Source: Burkholderiaceae bacterium (GTDB lineage Bacteria; Pseudomonadota; Gammaproteobacteria; Burkholderiales; Burkholderiaceae). Taken from it: DNA of 27,713 bases. Below, piece after piece: positions 1-8,734 of this stretch (position 1 is the first letter of the stretch; every line of letters starts with the position of its first letter). The translations under genes and the position numbers were made by a program. The stretch lies in the NCBI GenBank assembly GCA_947461805.1, contig CANHMJ010000003.1, positions 1 through 27,713 on the forward strand, read 5' to 3'. Below the pieces are notes generated by a model. The model did not search any database, was not told the DNA's origin, and saw nothing but the letters and a program-made list of their open reading frames with translations.

Positions 1-198
1 GCCTGCGCTCGGCACATCTAAACCGCCTAACAAATGCAGCAAGGTACTTTTGCCCGAACCAGATGAACCCACAATCGCCACTTTCTCCGACTGCGCCACG
101 TCCAAATCAATCGCCTTCAGTACTTCGACTGCAGTAGTACCTTTGCCATAGGTCTTGGCAAGGCCGCGCGCGCTCAGCACCAATGCAAGATCACTCAT
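1..198 (-). CDS. lolD: LolD, lipoprotein-releasing ABC transporter ATPase (partial, N-terminal 66 codons)
   Basis: The reverse strand opens with ATG at 196-198 and reads without a stop to the window edge, so only the N-terminus is present. It has the N-terminal beta-strands of an ABC ATPase followed by a Walker A motif, GSSGSGKST, near residues 49-57, and then the LLGGLD segment typical of LolD/MacB-type ATPases. LolD powers extraction of outer-membrane lipoproteins from the inner membrane with LolC/E for hand-over to LolA. Its start overlaps the end of the permease gene by 8 nt, so the two are probably translationally coupled. The identity rests on the Walker A context and on the LolC/E partner next door. 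Confidence 0.88.
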   Translation of the reverse strand, partial: MSDLALVLSARGLAKTYGKGTTAVEVLKAIDLDVAQSEKVAIVGSSGSGKSTLLHLLGGLDVPSAG

Positions 199-1453
199 AA
201 CGCAATGCCTCCGCAGGCTGCACCTTTGCCGCGCGGCGGCTGGGGTAGAGCGTGGCTAAAACAGAGAGGCCAAATGCCATCAAGCCTACCGTTAGGACAT
301 CGTTAAGACGAACGTCGGAAGGTAGCTGACTTATAAAGTAAATGTCGCGTGGTAAAAATTGCACGCGGAAGATCGCTTCAATGGTGGGCACAATCACATC
401 GATGTTGAGTGCCACCAGCAAACCCAGACCAACGCCGCCGAGCGAGCCCAGCAAGCCAATTGCGAGACCCTGTATTAAAAAGATCCGCTGGATTAAACCC
501 GGGCTTGCCCCCATGGTCCTTAAAATGGCGATATCGGCCTGCTTTTCATTGACGGTCATCACCAAGGTCGAAACTAGGTTAAATGCAGCAACCGCAATAA
601 TGAGCGTCAAGATAATGAACATCATTTTCTTTTCAGTCTGCACCGCTGCAAACCAATTGCGATTGGAGCGTGACCAGTCAGTCACCCACAAAGCTTGGGG
701 CACAAGACTAGCTAATTGATTGGCAATTTGGGGGGCGCGTTGCATGTCGTCTACCTTAACGCGCAGACCAGATGGATCCCGCAAGCGCAGTAAGGCTGCG
801 GCGTCTTGCCAATGCAAAATAGCTAAAGAACTGTCGTATTCATAGTGGCCACTGTCGACCACGCCTACTACATTGAGAGCGCGCATTCGAGGCATTACTC
901 CGGCCGGCGTCAAATCGCCCTCAGGAACAATTAAGTTGACACGATCGCCTAAACGGACACCGAGCATATTGGCTAGCTGCGCGCCCAGCACTACGCCAAA
1001 ACTACCTGGGCGTAAATCCGCAATGTCGCCTGCCACAAATTGCTTGGGTAAATCTGAGACCCGACCTTCTTCCGCTGGCGATACGCCACGCACGGCAACC
1101 CCGCGCATCCCCTCGCCCCGACTCAGTAAACCTTGGGAGCTGACCATGGGTGCCACGCCAAGCACATGGGGCTGACCCGCAATGCGGACTGAGAGCGATT
1201 GCCAATCCGGCAACCCATCCGGCGCTGTAATTTCAATATGGGAGAGTACCGAGAGCATGCGATCGCGCACTTCTTTCTGGAAGCCATTCATCACAGACAG
1301 CACGACGATGAGGGCTGCAACCCCAAGGGCAATGCCTGCAGTCGATATCCCGGAGATAAAAGACAGGAAGCCATCGCGCTTGCCTACCGCTTTACTGCGC
1401 CGTGAACGGGTATACCGCAGACCAATTTCCAGTTCGATGGGGACTTTAAACAT
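191..1453 (-). CDS. lolE: LolC/LolE lipoprotein-releasing ABC transporter permease
   Basis: This 420-residue inner-membrane protein has the LolC/E layout. A short cytoplasmic N-terminus carries the IGLRYTRSRR-type box, followed by a first membrane segment around residues 33-57 ending in the hallmark SVMNGF box. A large periplasmic domain follows (about 60-270), then three membrane segments (about 277-300, 322-350, 385-405) forming the FtsX-like domain. It works with LolD to release lipoproteins to LolA. The family length is about 400-415 residues. The N-terminal segment (ISTAGIALGVAALIV) looks slightly closer to LolE than LolC, but many betaproteobacteria encode one combined LolC/E protein, so the letter is uncertain. 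It is divergent from the rpfE-type gene, with 47 bases between them. Confidence 0.93.
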   Translation of the reverse strand: MFKVPIELEIGLRYTRSRRSKAVGKRDGFLSFISGISTAGIALGVAALIVVLSVMNGFQKEVRDRMLSVLSHIEITAPDGLPDWQSLSVRIAGQPHVLGVAPMVSSQGLLSRGEGMRGVAVRGVSPAEEGRVSDLPKQFVAGDIADLRPGSFGVVLGAQLANMLGVRLGDRVNLIVPEGDLTPAGVMPRMRALNVVGVVDSGHYEYDSSLAILHWQDAAALLRLRDPSGLRVKVDDMQRAPQIANQLASLVPQALWVTDWSRSNRNWFAAVQTEKKMMFIILTLIIAVAAFNLVSTLVMTVNEKQADIAILRTMGASPGLIQRIFLIQGLAIGLLGSLGGVGLGLLVALNIDVIVPTIEAIFRVQFLPRDIYFISQLPSDVRLNDVLTVGLMAFGLSVLATLYPSRRAAKVQPAEALRYE

Positions 1454-1500
1454 AGCCTTAGTTTAGTGAATAGTGACGACCTAGCTGGAGAAATGGGTAA

Positions 1501-2463
1501 ATGCCACCTAAAATCAGAAGAATGACAATAAAAAGACGATTTACCCTCCTTCTATCGGGCGACGATGCTGCGGCTGATTCCTTGCAGACCGCACCCACAC
1601 GGGGCTTGCCACACGAGCGATTCTTGCTCGGCGATGCGGTACCGCTAGCCCCATTTGAATTGCTTGGACTACAAGGCGGCACTATTGATCCTAATACTGT
1701 GTTCGCTTGTATACAGCCAATTCACTTGCACGCCACCCGCGACCATTTGGTGTTAATGCACCCAGATCACATTCCACTCACCGCCCCTGAGTCGGCCGCC
1801 TTGCTCGCAGAGGCAAAGCCCCTGCTTCACGATGAATTCAAAGCCGACGTTATTGCTGCTGATCCGCACCACTGGTTCATTACCCCAGCACGATTTGCTA
1901 GCTTAGCAACCCACTCGGTCGACCAAGCACACGGTCGCAATATTGATTGGTGGTTGCCGCGCGATACCGCAGAAGCGGGTACAGCACGAGCTTGGCGTAA
2001 ATTACAAAATGAGATTCAGATGCTGTGGCACATTAGCCCGATCAACGAAGCACGCCATGCCAATGGTCAGCCTGCTATTAATTCGATCTGGATTAGTGGC
2101 ATCGGCTCTATTAGCGATTTACAGGCCCCAAATGAAATTAGAGCAGCAAGTTACATCATCACCGACCATCCCGTTTTAATAGGTATCGCCCATCACCTCA
2201 CTATTCCGTGTAGTGGCACAGTCACTGCCGACGCCCTGATCGGTGGGTTTGCTTGGCTTAAGGATCCAGCAGCACTTTGGCCGATGCTGCAATCTGCTTT
2301 GCTGGATGAAACGCTCGACGAACTCGAGTTGATTGACTTTCCGCATGGCGTGTTGCGTAAACGCATAATTCAAAAAAGCGATGTCAAAAAAGGGTCGTGG
2401 GCCTTTTGGCGCGCCCCCACATTACTAAGCTGGCAAGAAATAATGGAGCCCAAAGCAGCATGA
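1501..2463 (+). CDS. RpfE-type regulatory/hypothetical protein
   Basis: This is a 320-residue soluble protein with no signal peptide or membrane segment. It resembles the 'regulatory protein RpfE type' family that sits beside recJ and prfB in betaproteobacteria and Xanthomonas. The synteny (rpfE-recJ-prfB-lysS) is the main support. Tryptophan/histidine-rich patches (PHHWFITP near 121-128; MLWHISPINEARHANG near 175-190) are typical of the family. The biochemical function is unknown; despite the rpf name, a role in diffusible-signal synthesis should not be assumed. The start at 1501 has GGAG at 1487-1490; an in-frame ATG at 1522 is an alternative. The stop overlaps the recJ start (ATGA), indicating coupled translation. 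Confidence 0.75.
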   Translation: MPPKIRRMTIKRRFTLLLSGDDAAADSLQTAPTRGLPHERFLLGDAVPLAPFELLGLQGGTIDPNTVFACIQPIHLHATRDHLVLMHPDHIPLTAPESAALLAEAKPLLHDEFKADVIAADPHHWFITPARFASLATHSVDQAHGRNIDWWLPRDTAEAGTARAWRKLQNEIQMLWHISPINEARHANGQPAINSIWISGIGSISDLQAPNEIRAASYIITDHPVLIGIAHHLTIPCSGTVTADALIGGFAWLKDPAALWPMLQSALLDETLDELELIDFPHGVLRKRIIQKSDVKKGSWAFWRAPTLLSWQEIMEPKAA

Positions 2464-4226
2464 TGACTTCCGTCTTTCGGCAGCGCGAATATTCGGCAGA
2501 AGCGGCGAGCGCCCTCAGCGCAGATGGCCTGCACCCATTACTGGCTAGACTCTATGCCGCTCGGGGCGTATCCAATACCGATCAACTCGCCTTGGAGCTC
2601 AAGCATTTAATTTCGCCAGCGCAGTTAAGCCAGTGCCTTTCGACCGCCTCCATGCTTGCAGACGCCCTTGCAGAGAAGAGGCCGATGCTGGTTGTCGCAG
2701 ACTATGACTGCGATGGCGCAACTGCGTGCGCTGTTGCCGTTCGTGGCCTGCGCTTACTCGGTGGCCAGAATACGAATATTCATTTTTTAGTGCCCAATCG
2801 CTTTACGATGGGGTATGGCCTTACACCCGAAGTGGTGGATCTTGCTGCTACACAAACGCCGAAGCCAGCAATTCTGATTACGGTAGATAACGGCATTGCC
2901 AGCGATGCTGGTGTCGAGCGTGCGCGCGAGTTGGGCATGGAAGTCATCATCACAGACCATCACCTGCCAGGCGACTGCATACCCAAGGCGTTGGCAATCG
3001 TAAATCCCAACCAAACGGGTTGCGGCTTTCCCAGCAAAGCATTGGCCGGCGTTGGCGTGGTGTTTTATTTGCTGATTGCCTTACGTGCCGAACTCCGGCA
3101 ACGCGGCACCTTCACCGCAGATACACAACCCAAAATTGAAAATTTGCTCGACTTAGTTGCCTTGGGAACCGTGGCCGATGTTGCGCAGCTCGACTACAAC
3201 AACCGCATTTTGGTTGCCAATGGACTACGGCGTATGCGAAAGAACATTGGACAGCCAGGCATTGCAGCCTTGTTCAGCATTGCGGGTCGCGATATTCGCA
3301 AAGCCACAGCCGGTGATTTGGGTTTTGCAATTGGCCCCAGACTCAATGCTGCTGGACGCCTAGCCGATATGACTTTGGGAATTCAGCTGCTACTGGCAGA
3401 CGATGTTGATGTCGCACTGCGTATCGCCCAAGCACTCGATCAAATTAATCGGGAGCGCCGGGTAATCGAAGGTGGCATGCAAGAGGCCGCATTAGGGCAT
3501 TTAGCAGGGGAGCAATTGGATGGTCTTGCGGCAGACCGCTCTGCCCTATGCCTGTGGAATGCCAACTGGCATCAAGGCGTAGTGGGTATCGTTGCCTCTC
3601 GACTCAAAGAGCGCTTCAATCGCCCAGCCATCGTATTTGCCCCAGCCAATACTGAAGATACGCAGTCGCAATTGCGTGGATCGGGCCGCTCCATTAGCGG
3701 CTTTCATCTGCGGGATGCATTGGATTTAGTTTCCAAGCGCGAGCCTGGCCTCATTCTCAAATTTGGTGGTCATGCCATGGCAGCCGGTCTAACGATTGAT
3801 CAAGCCAACTTTGCCCGCTTTGACGCCTGCTTTCAGGCGGTTGCCGATGAATTACTCGATGATGCCCTGTTAGCAAGGCAGCATGTCCACGACGGCGGCC
3901 TACGCCCCGATGAATTGACTGCAGAGATAGGCGATCTGTTGGCAGAGGAACTGTGGGGCCAAGGCTTCCCACAGCCGGTCTTTTATGGTGAATTTGAAGT
4001 GATTAGCCAATCCTTAATGAAAGAAAAACACCTGCGACTGCAACTGAGGCCTATCGGTAGTGCCCCAGGGGACAAGCCGGTGGGTGGGGTGTGGTTTAAC
4101 CACACCCAAACCCTGCCAGCACGGGCGCATTTAGCTTACCGCTTGGTTGCAGATCGGTTCGGCGGTCAAACCCGGGTGCAACTCATGATTGAGGCCTTGG
4201 ATGAAGCCAATGGGACGGATGCCTAA
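2460..4226 (+). CDS. recJ: Single-stranded-DNA-specific 5'-3' exonuclease RecJ
   Basis: RecJ degrades ssDNA 5'-3' in RecF-pathway recombination, base-excision and mismatch repair. The 588-residue product is close to the family's usual ~577. The DHH phosphoesterase domain shows DYDCDGATA with metal-binding aspartates at 81, 83 and 85, then VDNGI and the D-H-H triad at 166-168. The C-terminal DHHA1 domain carries SGRSISGFHL and the FGGHAMAAG motif, followed by an OB-fold region. The reading frame extends upstream to 2397, but the ATG at 2460 overlaps the preceding stop as ATGA and matches the family N-terminus, so it is chosen. Start at the second Met (2463) is also possible. Confidence 0.95.
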   Translation: MMTSVFRQREYSAEAASALSADGLHPLLARLYAARGVSNTDQLALELKHLISPAQLSQCLSTASMLADALAEKRPMLVVADYDCDGATACAVAVRGLRLLGGQNTNIHFLVPNRFTMGYGLTPEVVDLAATQTPKPAILITVDNGIASDAGVERARELGMEVIITDHHLPGDCIPKALAIVNPNQTGCGFPSKALAGVGVVFYLLIALRAELRQRGTFTADTQPKIENLLDLVALGTVADVAQLDYNNRILVANGLRRMRKNIGQPGIAALFSIAGRDIRKATAGDLGFAIGPRLNAAGRLADMTLGIQLLLADDVDVALRIAQALDQINRERRVIEGGMQEAALGHLAGEQLDGLAADRSALCLWNANWHQGVVGIVASRLKERFNRPAIVFAPANTEDTQSQLRGSGRSISGFHLRDALDLVSKREPGLILKFGGHAMAAGLTIDQANFARFDACFQAVADELLDDALLARQHVHDGGLRPDELTAEIGDLLAEELWGQGFPQPVFYGEFEVISQSLMKEKHLRLQLRPIGSAPGDKPVGGVWFNHTQTLPARAHLAYRLVADRFGGQTRVQLMIEALDEANGTDA

Positions 4227-4240
4227 AGGCCGCTTCACTT

Positions 4241-4246
4241 TATAAT
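4241..4246 (+). promoter_or_regulatory. Candidate -10 box just upstream of prfB
   Basis: A perfect TATAAT hexamer lies in the 27-base gap between recJ and prfB, 7 bases before the prfB ATG. No convincing -35 hexamer is seen 17 bases upstream. If used, transcription would begin at or within a base or two of the ATG, giving a leaderless or nearly leaderless prfB transcript. It may be chance in a short AT-rich spacer. Confidence 0.3.
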
Positions 4247-4253
4247 CAGTAGC

Positions 4254-5358
4254 ATGGAAGCCGAACAACTAAACCTTATCTCCAATACCCTTCACGATCT
4301 GCTCATACGCGAGCAAGCACTTCGGGGGTATCTTTGACTATGACGTCAAGTCACGTCGCCTAACGGAAGTTAATTCCATACTGGAAGATCCCACGATTTG
4401 GGATGACCAAAAGCGAGCCCAGGCACTCGGTAAAGAAAAAAAATTATTGGACGGGGTGGTCTCCACCCTTACTAATCTCAACACGAATATCACCGGCGCC
4501 CTCGAATTATTTGAGATGGCCAAAGAAGAAAGTGATTTTGAGACCTTAAGTGCAATTGAGCTTGATACCGAGGGTTACAGCAAAATCATTGCAGACCTCG
4601 AGTTTCGTCGCATGTTTCACAATGAGATGGATCCTTGCAATTGCTTTATTGACATTCAGGCGGGTGCCGGTGGAACGGAGGCCTGCGATTGGGCGAGCAT
4701 GCTATTTCGCCAGTACCTCAAGTATTGTGAACGCAAAGGCTACAAAACCGAGATTTTGGAAGAATCCGATGGTGACGTTGCTGGCATTAAGAGTGCCACT
4801 ATCAAGATTGATGGAGAGTATGCCTATGGCCACCTCCGCTCCGAGACTGGGGTGCATCGGTTAGTACGTAAATCCCCATTTGACTCATCAGGCGGTCGCC
4901 ACACCTCCTTCGCCAGCATCTACGTTTACCCTGAAATCGATGATTCGATTGAGATCGACGTCAATCCAGCCGACATTAGAACCGATACCTATCGCGCTTC
5001 GGGCGCTGGTGGTCAGCACATCAATAAAACCGATTCTGCTGTTCGCTTAACCCACTTGCCGACTGGCATTGTGGTGCAATGCCAAAATGACCGGAGCCAA
5101 CACCGTAATCGTGCTGAGGCTATGACCATGCTGAAGTCACGCCTGTATGAACACGAGATGCAAAAACGCCGCGTCGAGCAAGATAAGTTAGAGGCCAATA
5201 AAACCGATGTGGGTTGGGGCCATCAAATTCGATCGTATGTTTTAGATCAAAGCCGGATTAAAGATTTGCGCACCAACGTCGAAATTTCCAACACCCAAAA
5301 AGTATTGGATGGTGACCTCGATGCCTTTATTGAAGCCAGCCTGAAGCAAGGCGTTTAA
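4254..5358 (+). CDS. prfB: Peptide chain release factor 2 (RF2), expressed through +1 programmed frameshift
   Basis: RF2 terminates translation at UGA and UAA. The ATG at 4254 opens a 27-codon frame ending at an in-frame TGA (4335-4337). Skipping one base and reading GAC at 4336 continues for 340 codons to the stop at 5358, giving 367 residues (E. coli RF2 is 365). The stop-recognition tripeptide SPF is at residues 207-209 and the catalytic GGQ at 252-254, both exactly 2 residues offset from E. coli. The internal TGA makes synthesis autoregulatory: low RF2 allows more frameshifting. It lies 27 bases after recJ and 23 bases before lysS, the common prfB-lysS arrangement. Confidence 0.97.
4324..4338 (+). 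promoter_or_regulatory. prfB programmed +1 frameshift site
   Basis: The slippery element reads CTT TGA C (4332-4338), preceded by an internal Shine-Dalgarno-like GGGGG at 4324-4328 three bases upstream of the CTT codon. This matches the conserved RF2 arrangement, in which tRNA-Leu slips from CUU to UUU in the +1 frame while the poorly recognised UGA-C sits in the A site. The only difference from the common form is CGGGGG instead of AGGGGG. Confidence 0.96.
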
Positions 5359-5381
5359 TTACTCTGATTAGCTCAAACCCT

Positions 5382-6932
5382 ATGAACGATAAAACCCAAA
5401 CTCCAGACAACGCGCCAGAAGCCCTAGATGAAAACCACATCATCTCCGAGCGCCGTGAAAAGTTAGCGCAGCTGCGTGCCAAAGGCGTTGCCTTTCCGAA
5501 TGACTTTGTCCCCACCCACCATGCAGCCGATTTGCATGCACATTACGATGGCTTCAATAAAGAAGAATTGGCTGCCAAGAAGGTGATGGTCAAAGTAGCT
5601 GGACGCATGGTTCTGAAACGCGTGATGGGCAAAGCCAGTTTTGCAACGATTCAAGATCGTACGGGGCAAATTCAGTTTTACATTAGTGATGAGATCAGCG
5701 GTGCCGATATTCACAATGCATTCAAGCACTGGGATATGGGCGACTTTATTGCGGCCGAGGGCCATTTATTTAAAACCAATAAGGGTGAGCTTTCGGTGGA
5801 GTGCAGCAGCTTGCGACTTCTCAGTAAATCGCTGCGCCCCCTGCCCGATAAGTTTCATGGCCTCTCTGATTTAGAGACGAAGTACCGCCAGCGTTACGTT
5901 GATCTGATCGTTAGTCCGGATACCCGTGCGACCTTTGTCTCCCGCAGTAAAGCCATTGCTTCATTACGCCGCCACATGCTGGAGGCCGACTTCATGGAAG
6001 TTGAGACCCCCATGCTCCACCCCATTCCCGGAGGCGCAACGGCAAAGCCATTTACGACTCACCACAATGCACTCGACATGCAGATGTTTTTACGTATTGC
6101 GCCCGAGCTCTACCTCAAGCGTTTGGTTGTCGGCGGCTTTGAACGTGTTTTTGAAATCAATCGTAATTTCCGCAACGAAGGGGTTAGTCCCCGTCATAAC
6201 CCTGAATTTACGATGATGGAGTTTTATGCAGCCTATACCGACTACAAATGGTTGATGGACTTTACCGAGGGCTTGATTCGCGCCGCCGCAATTGATGCGC
6301 AAGGTACCGCAACCCTCACCCACCAGGGCCGTCCGCTGGATTTAAGTAAGCCATTTCAACGTTTGACCATTACCGAGGCCATCCTAAAATATGGCCCTGA
6401 CTCCAAAAAGAGCTATACCCCTGACCAACTGGAGGACGCTGAATTCATCCGTGGCGAACTCAAAAAAGGGGGTGAGGACATTAATGCGCCGGCACTTAAG
6501 AATGCGGGCATTGGCGCCTTGCAGCTGGCTTTATTTGAATTGGTCGCTGAACACCATTTATGGGAGCCAACTTACATCATCGACTACCCGATTGAAGTTA
6601 GCCCCCTCGCCCGTGAATCCGATACTCGCCCTGGCGTTACCGAACGTTTTGAGCTCTTCATCACTGGCCGTGAAATTGCCAATGGCTTTTCTGAGCTCAA
6701 TGACGCCGAAGATCAGGCGCGGCGCTTTCAGAAGCAAGTAGAACAAAAGGAAGCAGGCAATGAAGAAGCCATGTACTTTGACCACGACTTTATCCGCGCA
6801 CTGGAGTACGGCATGCCTCCAACCGGCGGCTGCGGTATTGGCATCGACCGGCTGGTGATGCTGCTCACCGATGTACCTAATATTCGTGACGTAATTTTGT
6901 TCCCCCATTTGCGCCGCGAAGAAGACCAATAA
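5382..6932 (+). CDS. lysS: Lysyl-tRNA synthetase, class II
   Basis: Charges tRNA-Lys with lysine using ATP in the cytoplasm. The 516-residue protein has an N-terminal OB-fold anticodon-binding domain (about 60-170) and a class II catalytic domain. Motif 1 is the region around EVETPMLHPIPGG (about 207-219). Motif 2 is FRNEGVSPRHNPEF near 263-276. Motif 3 is GCGIGIDRLVML near 482-493. The bacterial LysRS signature NGFSELNDAEDQ is also present. Length agrees with E. coli LysS (505) plus a slightly longer N-terminus. It follows prfB closely and is probably cotranscribed. Confidence 0.97.
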   Translation: MNDKTQTPDNAPEALDENHIISERREKLAQLRAKGVAFPNDFVPTHHAADLHAHYDGFNKEELAAKKVMVKVAGRMVLKRVMGKASFATIQDRTGQIQFYISDEISGADIHNAFKHWDMGDFIAAEGHLFKTNKGELSVECSSLRLLSKSLRPLPDKFHGLSDLETKYRQRYVDLIVSPDTRATFVSRSKAIASLRRHMLEADFMEVETPMLHPIPGGATAKPFTTHHNALDMQMFLRIAPELYLKRLVVGGFERVFEINRNFRNEGVSPRHNPEFTMMEFYAAYTDYKWLMDFTEGLIRAAAIDAQGTATLTHQGRPLDLSKPFQRLTITEAILKYGPDSKKSYTPDQLEDAEFIRGELKKGGEDINAPALKNAGIGALQLALFELVAEHHLWEPTYIIDYPIEVSPLARESDTRPGVTERFELFITGREIANGFSELNDAEDQARRFQKQVEQKEAGNEEAMYFDHDFIRALEYGMPPTGGCGIGIDRLVMLLTDVPNIRDVILFPHLRREEDQ

Positions 6933-6947
6933 AACGGAATTGAATGC

Positions 6948-7505
6948 ATGATGCTGCTAGAGATTGCCAACTTACTTTCTGAAATCGCCATCACGGTCAT
7001 TGGCGGCGCCTGCCTATTACGTTGCTATCTGCAATACCTTAAATTCAATTTATCACCACACTCAGGCAATCCGATTGGTCTTTATCTAATGCCATTGACA
7101 AACTGGCTGGTTATGCCCCTGCGCAAATTGGTTCCGAGCATAGGTCGCATTGATAGCGCCTGTATCTTAGGGGCTTATTTAATTGTGCTTGCCAAACTAC
7201 TCTTGCTCGGGCTTTTGCTGGGCAGTATTCCACCCATTCTTAGCCTGCTCATCGGCTCCGTTTTAGAGCTCATCGGCCTTGTTTTATCAATATTAGTTGT
7301 CTTCATCATCGCCAACGTAGTCTTATCGTGGGTTGGCCGTGGATCGCCAACGCAATACATGCTGGCTGAGATACTTAATCCACTGCTCGCCCCCATTAAA
7401 CGCATCATGCCAAGCTTGGGGCCACTGGATTTATCACCGCTCATCTTGCTGGTTTTAATTCAGATAGCACAGATTGTATTAAGCAATATTGCGCGCATCC
7501 TTTGA
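6948..7505 (+). CDS. YggT family integral membrane protein
   Basis: This 185-residue, very hydrophobic protein has two tandem YGGT domains, each with two membrane-spanning segments. The first has a start-proximal segment and CYLQYLKFNLSPHSGNPI. The second has VLSWVGRGSPTQYMLAEILNPLLAPIKRIMPSLGPLDLSPLI, read here only as its key landmarks W-x-G, the NPLLAPIKRIMP box and the DLSP turn. YggT proteins are linked to cell-division/envelope or osmotic functions and often sit near proC; the exact role is not established. It begins 15 bases after lysS; ATG at 6951 is an equally possible start. It is the last gene of the housekeeping block. Confidence 0.88.
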   Translation: MMLLEIANLLSEIAITVIGGACLLRCYLQYLKFNLSPHSGNPIGLYLMPLTNWLVMPLRKLVPSIGRIDSACILGAYLIVLAKLLLLGLLLGSIPPILSLLIGSVLELIGLVLSILVVFIIANVVLSWVGRGSPTQYMLAEILNPLLAPIKRIMPSLGPLDLSPLILLVLIQIAQIVLSNIARIL

Positions 7506-7515
7506 CTTCAATCAC

Positions 7516-7541
7516 CCAGTCTCATCCCTTTACTGGTTTTT
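7516..7541 (+). terminator. Weak terminator-like hairpin before the racemase gene
   Basis: CCAGT (7516-7520) pairs with ACTGG (7532-7536) across an 11-base loop and is followed directly by TTTTT (7537-7541). The stem is only 5 bp, so strength is doubtful. The position fits the end of the lysS-yggT transcript, but it lies only 5 bases before the next ATG, so it would also fall inside that gene's leader. Confidence 0.4.
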
Positions 7542-7546
7542 AAGCT

Positions 7547-8695
7547 ATGCCATCAAGCATTGTTCATCTGCCAATTCAAATTAAAAAAGCAGAATCGTTT
7601 GTTTACCGAGCGCCTATAAATAAGCCAGTACAGACTTCATTTGGGGTAATGCATGATCGACCAGCGGTTGCCATACGCCTTGAAGATCATGAAGGCTGTG
7701 TTGGTTGGGGAGAAATTTGGTGCAACTTCCCCAGCGTTGGTGCTGAGCACCGCGCCCGCCTCTTTGACTCGGTAATTACGCCTATATTGCTAGAAAAAAT
7801 ATGGGCTTCGCCAGTTGAAGCATTTCAAGAGCTTACTAAACGATTGCATGTTTTGGGAATTCAATGCGGCGAACCGGGCACGATCGCGCAAGCAATTGCC
7901 GGTACTGATATTGCCTTGTGGGATCTACTTGGAAGAAAGATTGGGAAACCGTTGTGGGAATTATTTGGCGGCACGCCGCTGATTGAAACCTATGCCTCTG
8001 GAATTAGTCCTACCAACCCCGAAGAGATCGCGTCAGAAAAATGGGCGGAAGGATTTCGGGCCTTTAAGCTCAAAGTGGGTTTTGGTCAAGACCGTGACTT
8101 CTCCAACCTAAAGTCCCTTCGAAATCTACTTGGGCCTGATACCAAAATTATGGTTGATGCAAATCAAGCTTGGAACCTCGATTCTGCAGCGCGTCACATC
8201 GAAGATTTGGCCCCGCTTAATCCATTCTGGGTAGAGGAGCCGATTGCCGCAGACCAGCCTATTAACGCGTGGAAAAAGCTTGCCTCCCAATCCTCAGTAC
8301 CCCTTGCTGCAGGCGAAAATATGCGTGGCGAAACTCAGTTTTATGAAGCAATACAGAGCAATGCATTTCGTGTAATACAGCCAGACATAGGCAAATGGGG
8401 TGGATTTAGTGGGTGCCTACCCATCGCCAAGGCGATTTGTTCCAGCAATCAACTGTTTTGCCCACATTGGCTCGGAGGAGGAATTGGCTTAGTTGCCTCC
8501 ATGCATTTAAAAGCCGCAGTTGGTCATGCTGGGTTTGTTGAGGTCGATTCCAATCCGAATCCCTTACGCGAAGTAATGGCAATGCCCTATCCTGCCATAA
8601 GCGATGGAAAAGTTTTGCTCAGCAATGAACCCGGCCTTGGTATCTCTCCAGAAATTAATCGACTGATTGATTTACAAGTAAAACATTACTTTTAG
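7547..8695 (+). CDS. Mandelate racemase/muconate lactonizing enzyme family protein
   Basis: This 382-residue enolase-superfamily enzyme probably acts on a hydroxy- or sugar-acid through proton abstraction next to a carboxylate, using Mg2+. The N-terminal capping domain (about 12-135) precedes the TIM barrel. Visible catalytic residues are the KxK pair K174/K176, metal ligands D204 (VDAN), E230 (VEEP) and E257 (GEN), D280 (QPD) and H307 (CPHWLGG), as in the mandelate-racemase subgroup. Exact substrate cannot be named. No good Shine-Dalgarno precedes the ATG, yet the capping-domain fold requires a start near here. A Bug receptor gene follows 39 bases downstream, suggesting an uptake-plus-conversion pair. 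Confidence 0.88.
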   Translation: MPSSIVHLPIQIKKAESFVYRAPINKPVQTSFGVMHDRPAVAIRLEDHEGCVGWGEIWCNFPSVGAEHRARLFDSVITPILLEKIWASPVEAFQELTKRLHVLGIQCGEPGTIAQAIAGTDIALWDLLGRKIGKPLWELFGGTPLIETYASGISPTNPEEIASEKWAEGFRAFKLKVGFGQDRDFSNLKSLRNLLGPDTKIMVDANQAWNLDSAARHIEDLAPLNPFWVEEPIAADQPINAWKKLASQSSVPLAAGENMRGETQFYEAIQSNAFRVIQPDIGKWGGFSGCLPIAKAICSSNQLFCPHWLGGGIGLVASMHLKAAVGHAGFVEVDSNPNPLREVMAMPYPAISDGKVLLSNEPGLGISPEINRLIDLQVKHYF

Positions 8696-8734
8696 TGGTT
8701 ATGTAATTTAAATATGAACATTTTTGGGATCTTT

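Noticed and set aside
342..719. Open frame on the plus strand inside the lolC/E gene
   Set aside because: It is antisense to a well-supported gene and its translation shows no domain or composition of a real protein.
4254..4337. Apparent stop codon truncating prfB, suggesting a pseudogene
   Set aside because: The TGA is the conserved RF2 programmed frameshift stop, and the +1 frame encodes a complete protein with SPF and GGQ at the expected positions.
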